Origin: Stictocephala bisonia
Lineage: Eukaryota; Arthropoda; Insecta; Hemiptera; Membracidae
Direction: 5' to 3'
NCBI GenBank assembly: GCA_035578905.1
Contig: JAQJVL010000111.1
Location: 124,001 to 188,000 of the forward strand
DNA length: 64,000 nt
Below, in pieces: positions 34,045-46,821 of this stretch. The position numbers were made by a program, and so were the translations under genes. Under the pieces are notes generated by a model. The model saw nothing but the letters and a program-made list of their open reading frames with translations, was not told the DNA's origin and searched no databases. Numbering within the stretch: position 1 is the first letter of the stretch; the number at the start of each line of letters is the position of its first letter.

Positions 34045-34392
34045 AACATTTTTCATCAGATTAATTTACTTAAAACTATAAAAAAGAGGAGGAATAATAT
34101 TGTTCAAATTAGTTACTTTGAATTCAATTGACCGCTACTCTGGAAAGGATAAACCTTTCAAAGTCTGGTTTGCGGTAGTTAATTTCTGTTGAATAGACAT
34201 TTCATTTGATACTAAACTCGACCTAGGCTTAAGTTGAAGATTTTCATTCAACTCCTCGTGAACCGTCCCCCTGAAAAGATAAAATGTCGATAATGTTGTC
34301 AAAAAGTATGTTCTTTGTAACCATGATCATGTAAAAGATCATACAAAAGTTGTGAAAACGTTTCCATATTATTTTGCCACTCTGTATATTTA
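34045..34392 (+). mobile_element. Tc1/mariner-like MITE, family G, copy 1 (left end lost)
   Basis: The body aligns with the complement of 39766-40218 (gaccgctactctggaaaggat, tttcatttgatactaaactc, ttcaactcctcgtgaaccgt). The right end is catacaaaagttgtgaaaacg-tttccatatta..gccactctgta, the complement of the family terminus, ending at a TA. The left terminus is missing. Confidence 0.75.
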
Positions 34393-35079
34393 ACATTAAG
34401 AATGGTTCTAATTTAATTAATATAATCCCAATATACTAAAATTACTACTTGTAATACAAATTAAAATCAATCCATTATTGGAGAACCATTTATATTATTT
34501 ATTCATAATATTAGAATGAATTCATAATTTAATACAAAAATTAATATTTTGTTTGTTTAAAAGATACAAGTATAGTTTGTTGGTGGAGTAGTAGGTTTGT
34601 TATGAAAGGGCCTCAGTTTACTAGCAACATGAAGACTACACCATGTTTATGGACGTTGGATATTCAGGCTTCAGCTTTGTGATAATATCCTGTGGTCCAT
34701 GGCCAGGCAACGTTTACATGCACAACATTCAGGATATGCAAGTTCTCTACCACCCAACAGTTCATATTACACAATACAAGTAACTCAAGTATACTATACC
34801 CAATAAAAAAAACTGTTGTAGACGCTTTGAACTACATTTTTGAGTAAAATATTTTGAGCTTAAAATACGTAAAAAGGAAAACAATAATATCATTAATCCA
34901 TCAAAAGCCTGAGAGAACTTGAAACATATTGGAATCTTAGTGTGGTTGATTCAATGAATCAAATTATAGAAACAAACAGAATTTTATCACTATTTGTGTA
35001 AATAGAAATGTTCATTTATTATATTATAATAATAAATATAATTAATATAATAATATAGATATTTATTTATTCATAAGAC
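34393..35079. other. AT-rich intergenic sequence, no gene seen
   Basis: No coding or structural signal was seen. Confidence 0.65.
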
Positions 35080-35215
35080 GCCGATCGTCAAGATATGGGC
35101 TAATATGGATTTCGAATGAGTGTGATGAGTGTAGATGAGTGAATGTAGTCATTGTTACAAACTAAGGTCGACTATTCCTTAGAAAGTGTCATTAATTAAT
35201 AGGCCAATGACAAAT
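35080..35215 (-). mobile_element. SINE family C, copy 3 (5'-truncated)
   Basis: On the minus strand this reads ggcctattaattaat, gtaacaatgactacattca, catctacactcat and gatcggcgtctta, the 3' third of the family C SINE. 5' truncation is usual for LINE-mobilised elements. Confidence 0.75.
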
Positions 35216-35383
35216 GAACAGCCGGTATAATAAATATAATAATAAATGTCATTTATTATAATATAATAATTGTTGTAAAGCAAATCATCTAAATTTACTG
35301 CTTTATAAAATCATCTAATTTTACTCTATAGTTAAACACTGCCAGACTTATCAACTATTGCAATAATAATATGTAAAAAACAC

Positions 35384-35512
<129 letters not shown>

Positions 35513-35534
35513 TATATCACATGTTTTTTTCCGT

Positions 35535-35591
35535 AAAAGTCAACAATATAGTAATAGAATATTGTTGACTTTGATATTCAACAATATTCTA
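35535..35591. repeat. Three alternating inverted repeats (mutually exclusive hairpins)
   Basis: aaagtcaacaatat (35536-35549) pairs with 35559-35572. The overlapping tagaatattgttga (35555-35568) pairs instead with tcaacaatattcta (35578-35591). The middle arm can pair with only one partner at a time. Confidence 0.8.
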
Positions 35592-36423
35592 AAGTTAGTA
35601 AAAATTTGGAACGCACTAATTATTAATTAATTTGCTCAACAAATTGCTGGATAGTATTAATTAATAGCGTTAATAAAACTATAATTAGGTGTTTCTTACA
35701 AGAATAGTTGGAATAACAATGTAGTGGTAACAACATCCGACCAGTCGATTAGTGAATTGAAAGAAACCCATTCGAATTCATAGTTACCTATTTTAATTTT
35801 TTACAAAATATAAGAATTAAATCATAGATAGTAACGACAAACAATTTTCAAATAATTTATTTATTATTGGTAAAGAATTATGATAGTTAATTTCTGACAC
35901 CCAAACCTCACTTATCAAAAATGTGGAAATTTAGACCTTAGCTTCAAGTCACATTTGCATGTTTGAACCTGCATTCCCTATAAATATGGGCCACATTCGA
36001 TTCACGTTATTTATTTAATTTCTAATGTTGAATTATCATGAACAGCAGATTAGTTTGAAAACAGACTCATTTGGAATATGAATAATTTTACATTAGGCTG
36101 TGAAGTTAAAGCAAAATAATCATAAAATTTGAATAAAACTGATATGAAAATGTGAAAAAAATAAACTACTAATGATAGCTTTTTTTAGTCAAGTTCATTG
36201 CAAACGTTTCTTTGAAAAGGGAACATTTCTTGTAATCAAAGTAACAATGTTGGAAGCTCTTCATATGAAGCGACCACCAAAACGTAACAAACACACGCAA
36301 TACGGATTGACCTTCAGATAACTCTGACCAGACGCTGAACCTTTCGTTAGTGCTAAAGAATTAAGACTTAGTACAAAAAACAATTAGTGGCATGTAAATT
36401 AGACAGAAAAAGGAAACAACTGT
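35592..36423. other. AT-rich intergenic sequence, no gene seen
   Basis: No coding frame or repeat was recognised. Confidence 0.65.
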
Positions 36424-36858
36424 CGGCACTGGTGGCGCAGTGCTGTAACCCAGTATGGGGACAAAGTGTTTGGAAATTTGTAGGCTATAGGTTGGATTCT
36501 CGGTCCTCTTAATACCAACATGGCGTCCGCTTGATGGTTGCCATCGGCGTGGACACTACTAGAGAAGTCTGGGGTGTCCATGTAGGGGTGGTAATCATTG
36601 AGCGGATGTTGTGCGGGGGAGATAATTGAGTATCAGGCTTTGTCAATTAGCTGAAAATTAGACCAGCACTAGGTGGTTCGGATTCCACGTAAAGCTGTAG
36701 GTCCCTTAGTTGCCCTAGCTGTTGGGCTATTAATAAATTGCCCTTTCTGAGGAACAGTTGAACTCAGTTAGTAACCAGACTACACTCATCCACACTCATA
36801 TAACCATTCATATTCGCCTTAAAATACCAACAACGTTTTGTCGGCGTCTCATATGTAA
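36424..36858 (+). mobile_element. SINE family C, copy 2 (~435 bp)
   Basis: The head ggtggcgcagtgctgtaacc and box B ggttggattctcgg (about 36490-36502) are better preserved than in copy 1. The body includes actactagagaagtctgggg, ggttcggattccacgtaaag and tgggctattaataaat. It runs directly into a long (AT)n tract, which likely grew from the element's simple tail. The minus-strand open frame at 36399-36581 is a shadow. Confidence 0.85.
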
Positions 36859-38111
<1,253 letters not shown>

Positions 38112-38246
38112 CTTATTTCGCCTCCTCTGCAACACTCATAAACTAGCCACTCCTCTGCGGATCCGTGACCATGAATAAAGTGCAGGCCAGCTGGTTGGTC
38201 ATGATGCACTATTGAATGAACCACATCTGTATGCGTCTCGACGTGT
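38112..38246 (-). CDS. Candidate internal exon, unknown product
   Basis: On the minus strand an acceptor-like gtgtgtaacag precedes 38246 and a GT follows 38112 (aaataag|gttta). The 135-nt block is GC-richer than both flanks and open in one frame with symmetric phase. It reads HVETHTDVVHSIVHHDQPAG, then HFIHGHGSAEEWLVYECC. It is histidine-rich and no family is recognised. It could be a host exon or an unrecognised mobile-element fragment. Confidence 0.28.
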
Positions 38247-38614
38247 CTGTTACACACATCAAATAGATACATTACGAAAGATTAGGCTTTCTTCATTTAA
38301 AATTAAATGGTGTATTTTGTCGGTTGACTTGCTAAACTCGTTATGTGTTGAACTCGTAAATTAAGAGAATCAAGAACAATCTATTGCTTTAAAACATATT
38401 TCTACATTAGCAATAGGCAAATATAAACGATACAACACTTTTTCCAACAAAAGTCTTAGTTCTATTGTTATCTCAGAATTAGGTTTCACAAGGGGAATAG
38501 ATCAATACATCTGAGAAAGTAAAAGGCACAACAATGTTATACAGTTTGATTTGAAGTCCAATTACGACTGACTTCCCCTCGCTTGGAAAGTAGAGCTCAT
38601 TTTTGTATTTTCTT

Positions 38615-38649
<35 letters not shown>

Positions 38650-39102
38650 GAGAGAGCTGAATGGGCCAGTTTTAAAATTTTACTTTAGAACGACGAGAGA
38701 GGTATTGAGTGAGACACTTTATCATCATACATGGAACCACTTCTTTTTGTGTTTCAACCCTGATGTAGTCCAGCCGGGGCCTCCCTTTGTAATTTGTATC
38801 CTCACTTTTCCCTTTTTTATTCTTTTGAATAGCCATCATGTCACAGAAAATGTCCAACAATCTTAGCTCTTTGTTCTTTAATTATTCTTATTAACTGTCT
38901 CCGTTCTTGAGCTTCCTCAAAAAATGTCTCATTCATTTTCCTTCCTGTCCAGCTCACATTCTTCTTTAGTTTTAACACCAGATTTCTAATGTTAGAAAAC
39001 CACAAGTTTCGGTACTCCACATATCAAACGAAACGATGACTTTTTTTAAGGTTGTGAAACATCCTTTTTTTCTAATGTAAAACGATGGCATTTTTCTACA
39101 TC

Positions 39103-39137
<35 letters not shown>

Positions 39138-39765
39138 AGCCAAAAAATGTTTATTCGTTATCAAAACTTAAAAATAAATAAGGTTTACAAAATATGTGTA
39201 TTGAAGTTATTTTACAATTTTACATCTTAATTCAATTAATACTTTTACGTATATAAGTCAAAGAATATTTCCTTTAATTTTTCAGTTAATTTCATCCTAA
39301 ACAAGAACCTAACTTGTATTTCCAAGTGTTTGATACAAGTGAGCAGAGTTGATGAGCCTGTATTCGTCACACATTTTTCACTCTGTCTCATTAACCAGCT
39401 CTATGTATTCTGTTAAACATGAATCTCAGCTCAAAGACACACAAACGTTAATTATAAGCAACGATGTGGATTCCAGGTGATTTCAGTTTTTATTCTGAAG
39501 AATGATTCAGTTGAGAAACTAAATATACAATATGAAGTCGGTGTTAAACTACCATCACAATTATTTTTAATCACTATCTTAATATTTCACTTATGACATT
39601 TTACGTTATTTAACCTACCACTTACTTCCGTATTACGATTTAACATGTATTCACAGAATTCAGTAAATTTTTATATTATTCTAATAAATTATGCGAATTA
39701 AAACCTGTTGGGGTTAGAACTATTTGGAAAGCCCCATCTACAATAATAAATATCAAACAATGATA
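38247..39765. other. Intergenic, homopolymer tracts, no gene seen
   Basis: A poly-T tract at about 38618-38646 and a poly-A tract at about 39107-39136 bracket roughly 460 bp. They might be tails of opposed retroposed sequences, but no family was identified. Open frames at 38603-38866 have no domain. Confidence 0.6.
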
Positions 39766-40218
39766 CATATAAGGTAGGAAAAATATGGAAACGCTATCAC
39801 AACTTTTGTACGACGTCACTTGTACAATAACCTACTTTTGACGTCATTAGTGACATTTAATCTTTTCAGAGGGACGGCCCGTGAGGAGTTGAACGACAAT
39901 CATCAGTGTAAGTCAAGTCTAGTATCAAATGAAAGGTCTACTCAAGAGAAATTAATTGCCGCAAACCGAACTTCGAAAGGTCTATCCTTTCCAGAGTAGC
40001 AGTCATTTGATTTTCAAAGTAACTAAGTTGAACAATATTATTTCTCCACGATTTAACGATTTTAAGTAAATTACTCTGATAAAAAAATACACTTTATGGA
40101 ACACAATTATTTAAAAAATAAAAATTATCAAATTATCTATGGAAAAATAACCATTTTACAAGTGAAGTCATACAAAAGTTGTGAAAGCGTTTCCATATGT
40201 TTTTCGAACCTTGTATAG
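39766..40218 (-). mobile_element. Tc1/mariner-like MITE, family G, copy 2 (both ends present)
   Basis: The ends are inverted repeats of about 50 bp: taaggtaggaaaaatatgg, then aaacgct-tcacaacttttgta on the left, and the complement of cgtttccatatgtttttcg-aaccttgta on the right. TA dinucleotides flank both ends, as expected of Tc1/mariner insertion. The interior of about 350 bp has no transposase. Orientation is opposite to copy 1. Confidence 0.82.
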
Positions 40219-41216
40219 TAAAATACTACCCGATCAGCTAGACATTTGATATTTACATTCAAGTGGACCTTGGACACAAAACCATGAGAAAAACACATGA
40301 TTTTTTTGAGTGCTTATATGTGAGAAATGTTTATCCACCTCGGAAAGTATAAACCCACATTATAGGCCAAGGAAATTGTAATATACATTAGATTCTCGAT
40401 ATTGAAAAACTCCAAAGTATAATCGTAGGTTTTGTTAACATTCCTAGAAATGTAAGATTTTTTACAATCTAACTAATTGTTTAGTATATAGGGTTTGTAA
40501 GATATATTTATATATTAGGTTAATTAGGTTTTATGCAAGTTTTGAAGTCACCAGTAGTTTTGGTCAGATTTATTTTTCACTACAATATTTTGAAACAAGA
40601 CTTTCAATCAATAAAGCTAGGTGACTTACTAATAAACCAGTTAAGTTTAAGTAATAGAAAACAAGTATATTCAACTGATTGTATATCTTGTTAAAAATAA
40701 TTTAAAGTATTAACTTTGTCCCCATTTTTATAAAACAATAAGTACAATTTTTGTCATTAAGAGGGGTGTGGCCATGCGTCACCTGGGTAGAAACAGACCC
40801 ACTTACAAAGGACCTCTCGCTTAACCAAGAGTATGTGTTGTAGAGTGGGTGAGCTGGAACTCAATGTAATACAGCAACATACATGTCCAGATACTTGCTC
40901 AAAGGTTACAATGCTTTATAATTGTGGATGTACATATTATAATGAATAATACTTGAACAGTTAATTGGGGAAAACACATGTATAAAGTTGCTGTTACTAT
41001 ATGTCAAAATAACAGTACGTTTACATAATCTATCACATATTAAAGAAGAATTTAAACTTTAAGCTTGGTAAACATTCCAACACATTATTTACCAAAAATA
41101 ACAAATGCATTTTAGTAAATATTCACTCCAATCTTAACGAAACTACTGTGGATAGCTTTATTATAGCATCCATTGGAGATTTAGAAATATTGTCTGAATA
41201 ATGGTTAATAATGAAC
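40219..41216. other. Intergenic, no gene seen
   Basis: AT-rich, with a GC-richer 80-bp patch at about 40760-40850. No coding frame was found. Confidence 0.6.
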
Positions 41217-42071
41217 TGCAAACTGGAGATCACTGGTTCTGTACAAAATGGAGATCACTGGTTCTGTACAAAATGGAGATCACTGGTTCTGTGCAAACTG
41301 GAGATCACTGGGTCTGTACAAGCTGGAGATCACTGGGTCTGTACAAGCTGGAGATCACTGGGTCTGTACAAGCTGGAGATTACTGGGTCTGTACAAGCTG
41401 GAGGTGACTGTGACTGTACAAACTGGAGATTACTGGGTCTGTACAAGCTGGAGGTGACTGTGACTGTACAAACTGGAGATGACTGGGACTGTATAAGCTG
41501 GAGATCACTGGGTCTGTACAAACTGGAGATCACTGGGTCTGTACAAGCTGGGGATCACTGGGTCTGTACAAGCTGGAGATCACTGGGTCTGTACAAGCTG
41601 GAGATGACTGTGACTGTACAAGCTTGAGATCAATGGGTCTGTACAAAATGGAGATCACTGGGTCTGTACAACCTGGAGATGACTGTGACTGTACAAACTG
41701 GTGATGACTGGGACTGTATAAGCTGTAGATCACTGGGTCTGTACAAACTGGAGATCACTGAGTCTGTACAACCTGGAGATGACTGTGACTGTACAAACTG
41801 GTGATGACTGGGACTGTAAAAGCTGTAGATCACTGGGTCTGTACAACTGGAGATCACTGAGTCTGTACAACCTGGAGATGACTGTGACTGTACAAACTGG
41901 TGATGACTGGGACTGTATAAGCTGTAGATCACTGGGTCTGTACAACTGGAGATCACTGGGTGTGTACAACCTGGAGATGACTGTGACTGTACAAACTGGA
42001 GATCACTGTGACTGTACAAACTGGAGATCACTGGGTCTGTACAAACTGGAGATGACTGTGACTGTACAAGC
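41217..42071 (+). repeat. 25-bp minisatellite array, about 34 copies
   Basis: The unit is ctggagatcactgggtctgtacaag, with two main versions (cactgggtctg and gactgtgactg). From about 41676 the units form a 4-unit higher-order repeat of 100 bp, marked by gtgatgactgggactgta at 41701, 41801 and 41900. Twenty-five is not a multiple of three, so each 75 bp cycles through three frames, and peptide-like frames on both strands are artefacts. Confidence 0.97.
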
Positions 42072-42667
42072 TTTTTATAGCCTCTCTCTTTAACAATTTT
42101 GTCTAGAACAAATATTTTCTTATAACCTTCCTTAAAAATTTCACTTTGTGAATGTTTTTGAAATTTAAATAATCACATTCAAGGCCTAGCATTTTGAATT
42201 TGAAATCATAATTTTGAAAGACTTCGCATGTGTCGCTTAGCATTCATATACTTCTCTATGGCCCTTCAATTATGTAAAGGACTATAAAAGCTGTTAAGAT
42301 TATAAAGAACATAAAATGGCATTAATCATTAATATATTAATTACTACATATTATCATAAGTATACAGCTATTATATTTAATGTGTTTCTGATTAAATAAA
42401 TAAGATAAACTTTACAGAATAATATTTGTAACCCCTGTGTTGATGTAGAACAAAATGAAAAATATTGCGGTGAAACTTCAAATTTGATAATGCATTTTAT
42501 TATGTTTCTGTGTTAAACGTTATTATGATTCCAGTGACTTTTTGATAGTTCGTTTAACAAAAACCATATTAATAAACATTTACTTTAAATAAAAATATCA
42601 TTAGTTCACTGTCTAATTTATAAAAATAATATAAAATGTTCCCTTAACTTATTGAGAATATTTACTC
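42072..42667. other. AT-rich spacer, no gene seen
   Basis: Nothing was recognised. Confidence 0.65.
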
Positions 42668-42795
42668 GACACAAGTTTGGCGAACACGGGTACTGTTACT
42701 TGCTAACTTCACTCATTAGGCAAGAGACCTGACAAACTTCAAACGCCTCATTACAGTTTATTAATTACACTTTACTAATTAACTATTCATACATT
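42668..42795 (+). repeat. Dispersed repeat E, copy 3
   Basis: The best-matched partner of 3505-3632: acaagtttggcgaacacggg, acaaacttcaaacg-c, cattacagtttatt and actttactaattaac. Confidence 0.65.
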
Positions 42796-44578
42796 ACCTC
42801 TCCTTATGCCCTTTGATGATACTTTCTGTAAAGTTACAAAGTATAATGATGTGTCGAAGTATATTACGTAAATGACGTCATGTACGCTACAATTAACGTG
42901 TATTAAAGTTTACATTAAATCACAACGAGCGAATTCTACTACTACAGAAATAAACAGTTCTCAAATGTAGCCATTTTATAAATCCTAGGTTCTTTGAAAA
43001 AAATAGCACTATTACACAGAAAAAAGACAAAACACAACTGATAAACAAAAAAGAATTGGTAAATACTTTTGTCACGTTTGATTGAAAATGAAAATCGTCT
43101 TTATTAGGGGTGAAGTTACGACTATAAAGCCCTCAAAACCCATCTCTTCCTTGATTAATATGAAATTTGATGAAAATGCAGATTTTGTTTTATAGAGGTA
43201 AGATACAACAAAAATGTTCTACATTACATTTCAAAAGAGTAAAAAACCCTTAAAAGAACCCTTTTCTTTTAACACTAGCAACATATTGTCATTATATTAA
43301 AAAATCACGGATGATAAACAACACAAAATTATTATTGTATTACTTCTTAGTATACAGATTAGTGTAGTTAACAATCTAATCTTAGTATAGTCTAAGGATG
43401 AGTCACAAATGCAGGAGTGAAGGTGTACAATCAACCCAGTATTTTGTTGTTTGTATGTATAAAACTAAATCATAGAACCTTTCGACTCACATTCTATAAA
43501 ATATTGTATTTAAAGATTTCATATTACTGTAACATGTTTGATTGTTATAACAGAAATTAATAATGCATAAAACAAGTACGTAATGAAAACTGAGCACTTC
43601 ACACATTAAAATGAAGTAGTTTTGTTCTATTATTCTAGCTATTCATTTCTAGCTTCTAACAAAATAGTTGGAGACGTCTTACAGAGTTTGATTTCTTAGA
43701 GTGCAACTGATTACAGTTTTCCACTTGAAGAAACAAATGAGTTTCCCACCACCTTTAAGTGTGACAGTCCAATCAGCTGATTACATAGGCTTGTAGATGA
43801 CGTCACAAAATCACTGTTTATACAACACATCGTGTTTGTAGTGGTGAATTCGGATTGAACTCTATCTACTTAGTATACACTTTCTTGTTGTACATTTAAA
43901 AAGTATGGGAAAATATTTATAATACGTTTTATTTGATAAAAAGGCAGTTGTTTTAATTTTTTAAAAAGACCACATATAGTATGTGGTGATAACCTAAGAC
44001 TGTATTTGAATAAACAGATTTTACTCATGCCAACATTTACAATTTCTTTTTTTTAAACAAATCTCAATTCCAATTGAAAGAATTTCCGTAGTTTGATATA
44101 AGTGAAAAGATTGATAATTTTTATTGGCTGGAACTCTTGCCTTAATTAACTGAGAAATTATTTTAAATTATTTATTTGTAGACAAGAATCTGGTTGTTAT
44201 AATAGTAATAATCTTAGAATTAATGAGAAATATCTTCTATTTGTTTTTTTTTATGTGAAGACAACTTTTATAATTTTAATTTTGTAATATTAAAATGAAC
44301 ACAAGATAGTCAAAATGAATGAAATGAAAATGAACAAAATGAACCAGATAGTGTGGTTCATAGCAAGTTATTTGTCCTGCAGTTTAGTGAAAAATATGAT
44401 TGCTAGCTTATTATGCTTCAAACGTAAAAAAAAGTTGTCAAAATTACTGGAGGTTGATGCTGATAAATTATCTTCCAACTAACACTTTTTACCAACAAAT
44501 TTTACAGTAAAATTAAGACATGTTAGAAAAAATACAATAGCTTCCTAATACCAAGGTTTTCCCTTGTGATATTTTGAG
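42796..44578. other. AT-rich intergenic sequence, no gene seen
   Basis: Single CRE-like tgacgtca sites occur near 42874 and 43797. No coding frame or transposon end was recognised. Confidence 0.6.
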
Positions 44579-44681
44579 ACACACATAGTGGCAGCTATCA
44601 CACAAAACCCTGCTTCAGTCTTGGCCAGGATCCATCAGCTTTATGTCCATCCTGAGGTTGACTCATTACCCCAGGAACAAG
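44579..44681 (+). CDS. Candidate internal exon with consensus donor
   Basis: A pyrimidine-rich stretch ending attttgag precedes 44579. The block is open for 34 codons (THIVAAITQNPASVLARIHQ, then LYVHPEVDSLPQEQ) and ends caag|gtgagt at 44681/44682, a near-perfect splice donor. GC content rises locally. The peptide is helical and of unknown family; a transposase helix-turn-helix origin is also possible. Confidence 0.33.
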
Positions 44682-45509
44682 GTGAGTGGACAAATGGCCT
44701 TGGCAAAGTTATTTTGACTAGAAATATTTTGTTGTGGTAAACTATGAGAGTACCAATTTAGATTTAATTTTACTTACTCTCAAAGTACACAATTAATAAG
44801 AATGCGTCAGTATTCTGCATGTTTGTTGGAGTTTGCGTGCCAGACTAGTATTTAGTGGTGTTACAAATAACCTGACAAATACAACACTAAGCAGTCGACA
44901 CACATTGTTGGTCACTACAACAATATAACAGCAAGTTATGTTAATGGACATTTGAACAGACCAATAAGTACGATGCAATACATTCTAGATGTGAAATATG
45001 TGGACTCATCTTGGATAATACACTAAATAAAACTAGGTGTTGAAATATTTTAAGCTATTCTCACTATTAGGTTGAATCGGTAATTCTTAATATATGTCCA
45101 TTCAAGAGTAAATAACGAGTGAATTAATTTAGTTTGGGTATGGTATTTACTATTACCAATTAAAACGGATTATTAGATTCTGATTTATGATTCAAACTAA
45201 AATAAAGTATTACTAATTTTTAACAATAGCTTTTATTTAAAAGTTCTGTAAATAATATAATAAATGCAAAACTATCCGTTTTAATAGTAACTTACATGAA
45301 TCTCCTTCATCATTTTAAATATTCCCCGATGAAAGAGCATCATGTCAGATTTTTTGATGGAGATTATCATAAATACGTAGTAAAAAGATACATAAGTAAC
45401 TACAATAATAAGGAATTTTCGTTCAATATATACTAAAAGTAAGTAATTAACACATATTTACATATAATTTTACATCAGCATATTAGTAAACATAGTTTAC
45501 ATGTACTGT
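44682..45509. other. AT-rich spacer, no gene seen
   Basis: The minus-strand frame at 44793-44978 shows no domain. Confidence 0.6.
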
Positions 45510-46719
45510 TAGTGTACCTTGAGGTTCTTCTCAACCTGCCGCCCCTTGATCTCTTCATTATTGGGGAGGCTCGGGCGGCGGCTTATAGGCTTCAGCTAAC
45601 TGGCCACTGGAGGGGGTCCTGTACAGGTCACTCCTCAGTGGCCAATCTAGTAAACGATGAGGTACTCTCAATGAAGTCTGACTTCATTGGGACTAAGTAC
45701 CTTTTCACCAGACCCTATACTGTGGATTTCAGGTCGAGGGAGTACTGGGACGGTGTTAGTAGCCCGGTTTCTTCTCACGACCGAATTGTATGGTTCACAG
45801 GTCAAGAATGGGCAACAGAGCTGGATTTGGTATCTATACTGGCGACCCTAGGACCAACGCTAGCGTGAGCCTGGGAGCGTATGGCACCGTTTTCCAAGCT
45901 GAAGTCACCGCAATCCTTCATTGTGCCGCCCAGGCGGTCGAGAGAGGGGTTTGCGGGAAATATATCCACATCCTCTCAGACAGTCAGGCGGCCTTGGGGG
46001 CTCTTAACTCCTGGAAGGTCTCGTCGGGTCTAGTCTGGGAATGTGTGGAGTCCCTCAACATCCTGGGCTCAATAAACCAGGTCTTGCTGGAATGGATCCC
46101 AGGACATAGGGGATTAGAAGGCAACGAGCAGGCCGATGCCTTGGCTAGGGAGGGTGCTCTCAAGCCCTTCACTGGTCCTGAGCCGGCCTGCGGCGTTTCG
46201 ATTGCAGCTGCTAAAACAGCAATCAAAAACTGGGTCAGCGCCAGACATCTGGAAAGATGGCGGCGGTTCCCAGGGCAAAGACTCGGCAAGGTTCTTGTCA
46301 AGAATCCCTCCCAGAAGTTGACAAAGTCACTTCTTGGGTTAAGTAAACCGCACGTTAAGCTGGTGGTGGGACTCATCACCGGCCACGGCAAATTCCGGAG
46401 GCATCTAAGAACAGTGGGACTCTTCACGGAGGATACCACCTGTCGCCTCTGTGGGGAGGACGAAGAGTCGGCAGAACACATTGTCCTGGAGTGTGAGGCC
46501 CTTGGTGCCAGAAGAAGAGCTCTTTTTGAAGCCTCACCTCTGGGACAGTGGGAAACTACTAATCTAGTGAAGAAGCTCCTTGACTTGGTCAAGGGTTGTC
46601 AGCTTTACGACGATTAGGCACCGGGATTGGCACAAAAAGCCTTAGGCTTCGTTCCAAGGGTTGGCTGGACCAACTACATATCCCCTTTTAAACTAACTAA
46701 CTAACTAAGTAGTGTACCT
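45510..46719 (+). mobile_element. 5'-truncated I-group LINE with target duplication
   Basis: The insert 45520-46709 is flanked by the 10-bp direct repeat tagtgtacct (45510-45519, 46710-46719). It ends in a (CTAA)n-type simple tail (about 46689-46707). Only the 3' part of ORF2 is present, as is usual for target-primed reverse transcription that stopped early. It is markedly GC-richer than the surrounding DNA. The intact tail and duplication mark it as one of the younger insertions in the window. Confidence 0.92.
45520..46617 (+). pseudogene. LINE ORF2 remnant: RNase H domain and CCHC knuckle
   Basis: Two frames join near 45800. The first (45520-45800) reads LEVLLNLPPLDLFI, an EARAAAYRL helix and IVWFTG, the linker before RNase H. 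The second (to the stop at 46617) carries the rest of RNase H: FQAEVTAIL (Glu), ILSDSQAAL (Asp), WIPGH-x-G and GNEQADALA (Asp). It then has CRLC...EH...C (C-x2-C-x8-H-x4-C). RNase H would remove the RNA strand after cDNA synthesis. The first catalytic Asp, expected in a TDGS motif after WF, is missing at the frameshift, so the enzyme would be dead. A methionine near 45790 is not a true start. The minus-strand frame of 202 codons is a shadow. Confidence 0.93.
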
Positions 46720-46821
46720 ATATAAAAGAATTGGAAATAACTGTATACCACGTATAGTTTTACAATAACAGCCTTGACCTCGTTGTTTTTCACTCTTAAT
46801 ACTCGCGAACACAAACAACCC

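Noticed and set aside
41201..42093. Cysteine/tryptophan-rich peptides in the 25-bp array
   Set aside because: Frames cycle every 75 bp on both strands, a pure consequence of array periodicity.
45984..46592. A 202-codon minus-strand frame
   Set aside because: It is antisense to the well-supported RNase H domain of the LINE and carries no motifs.
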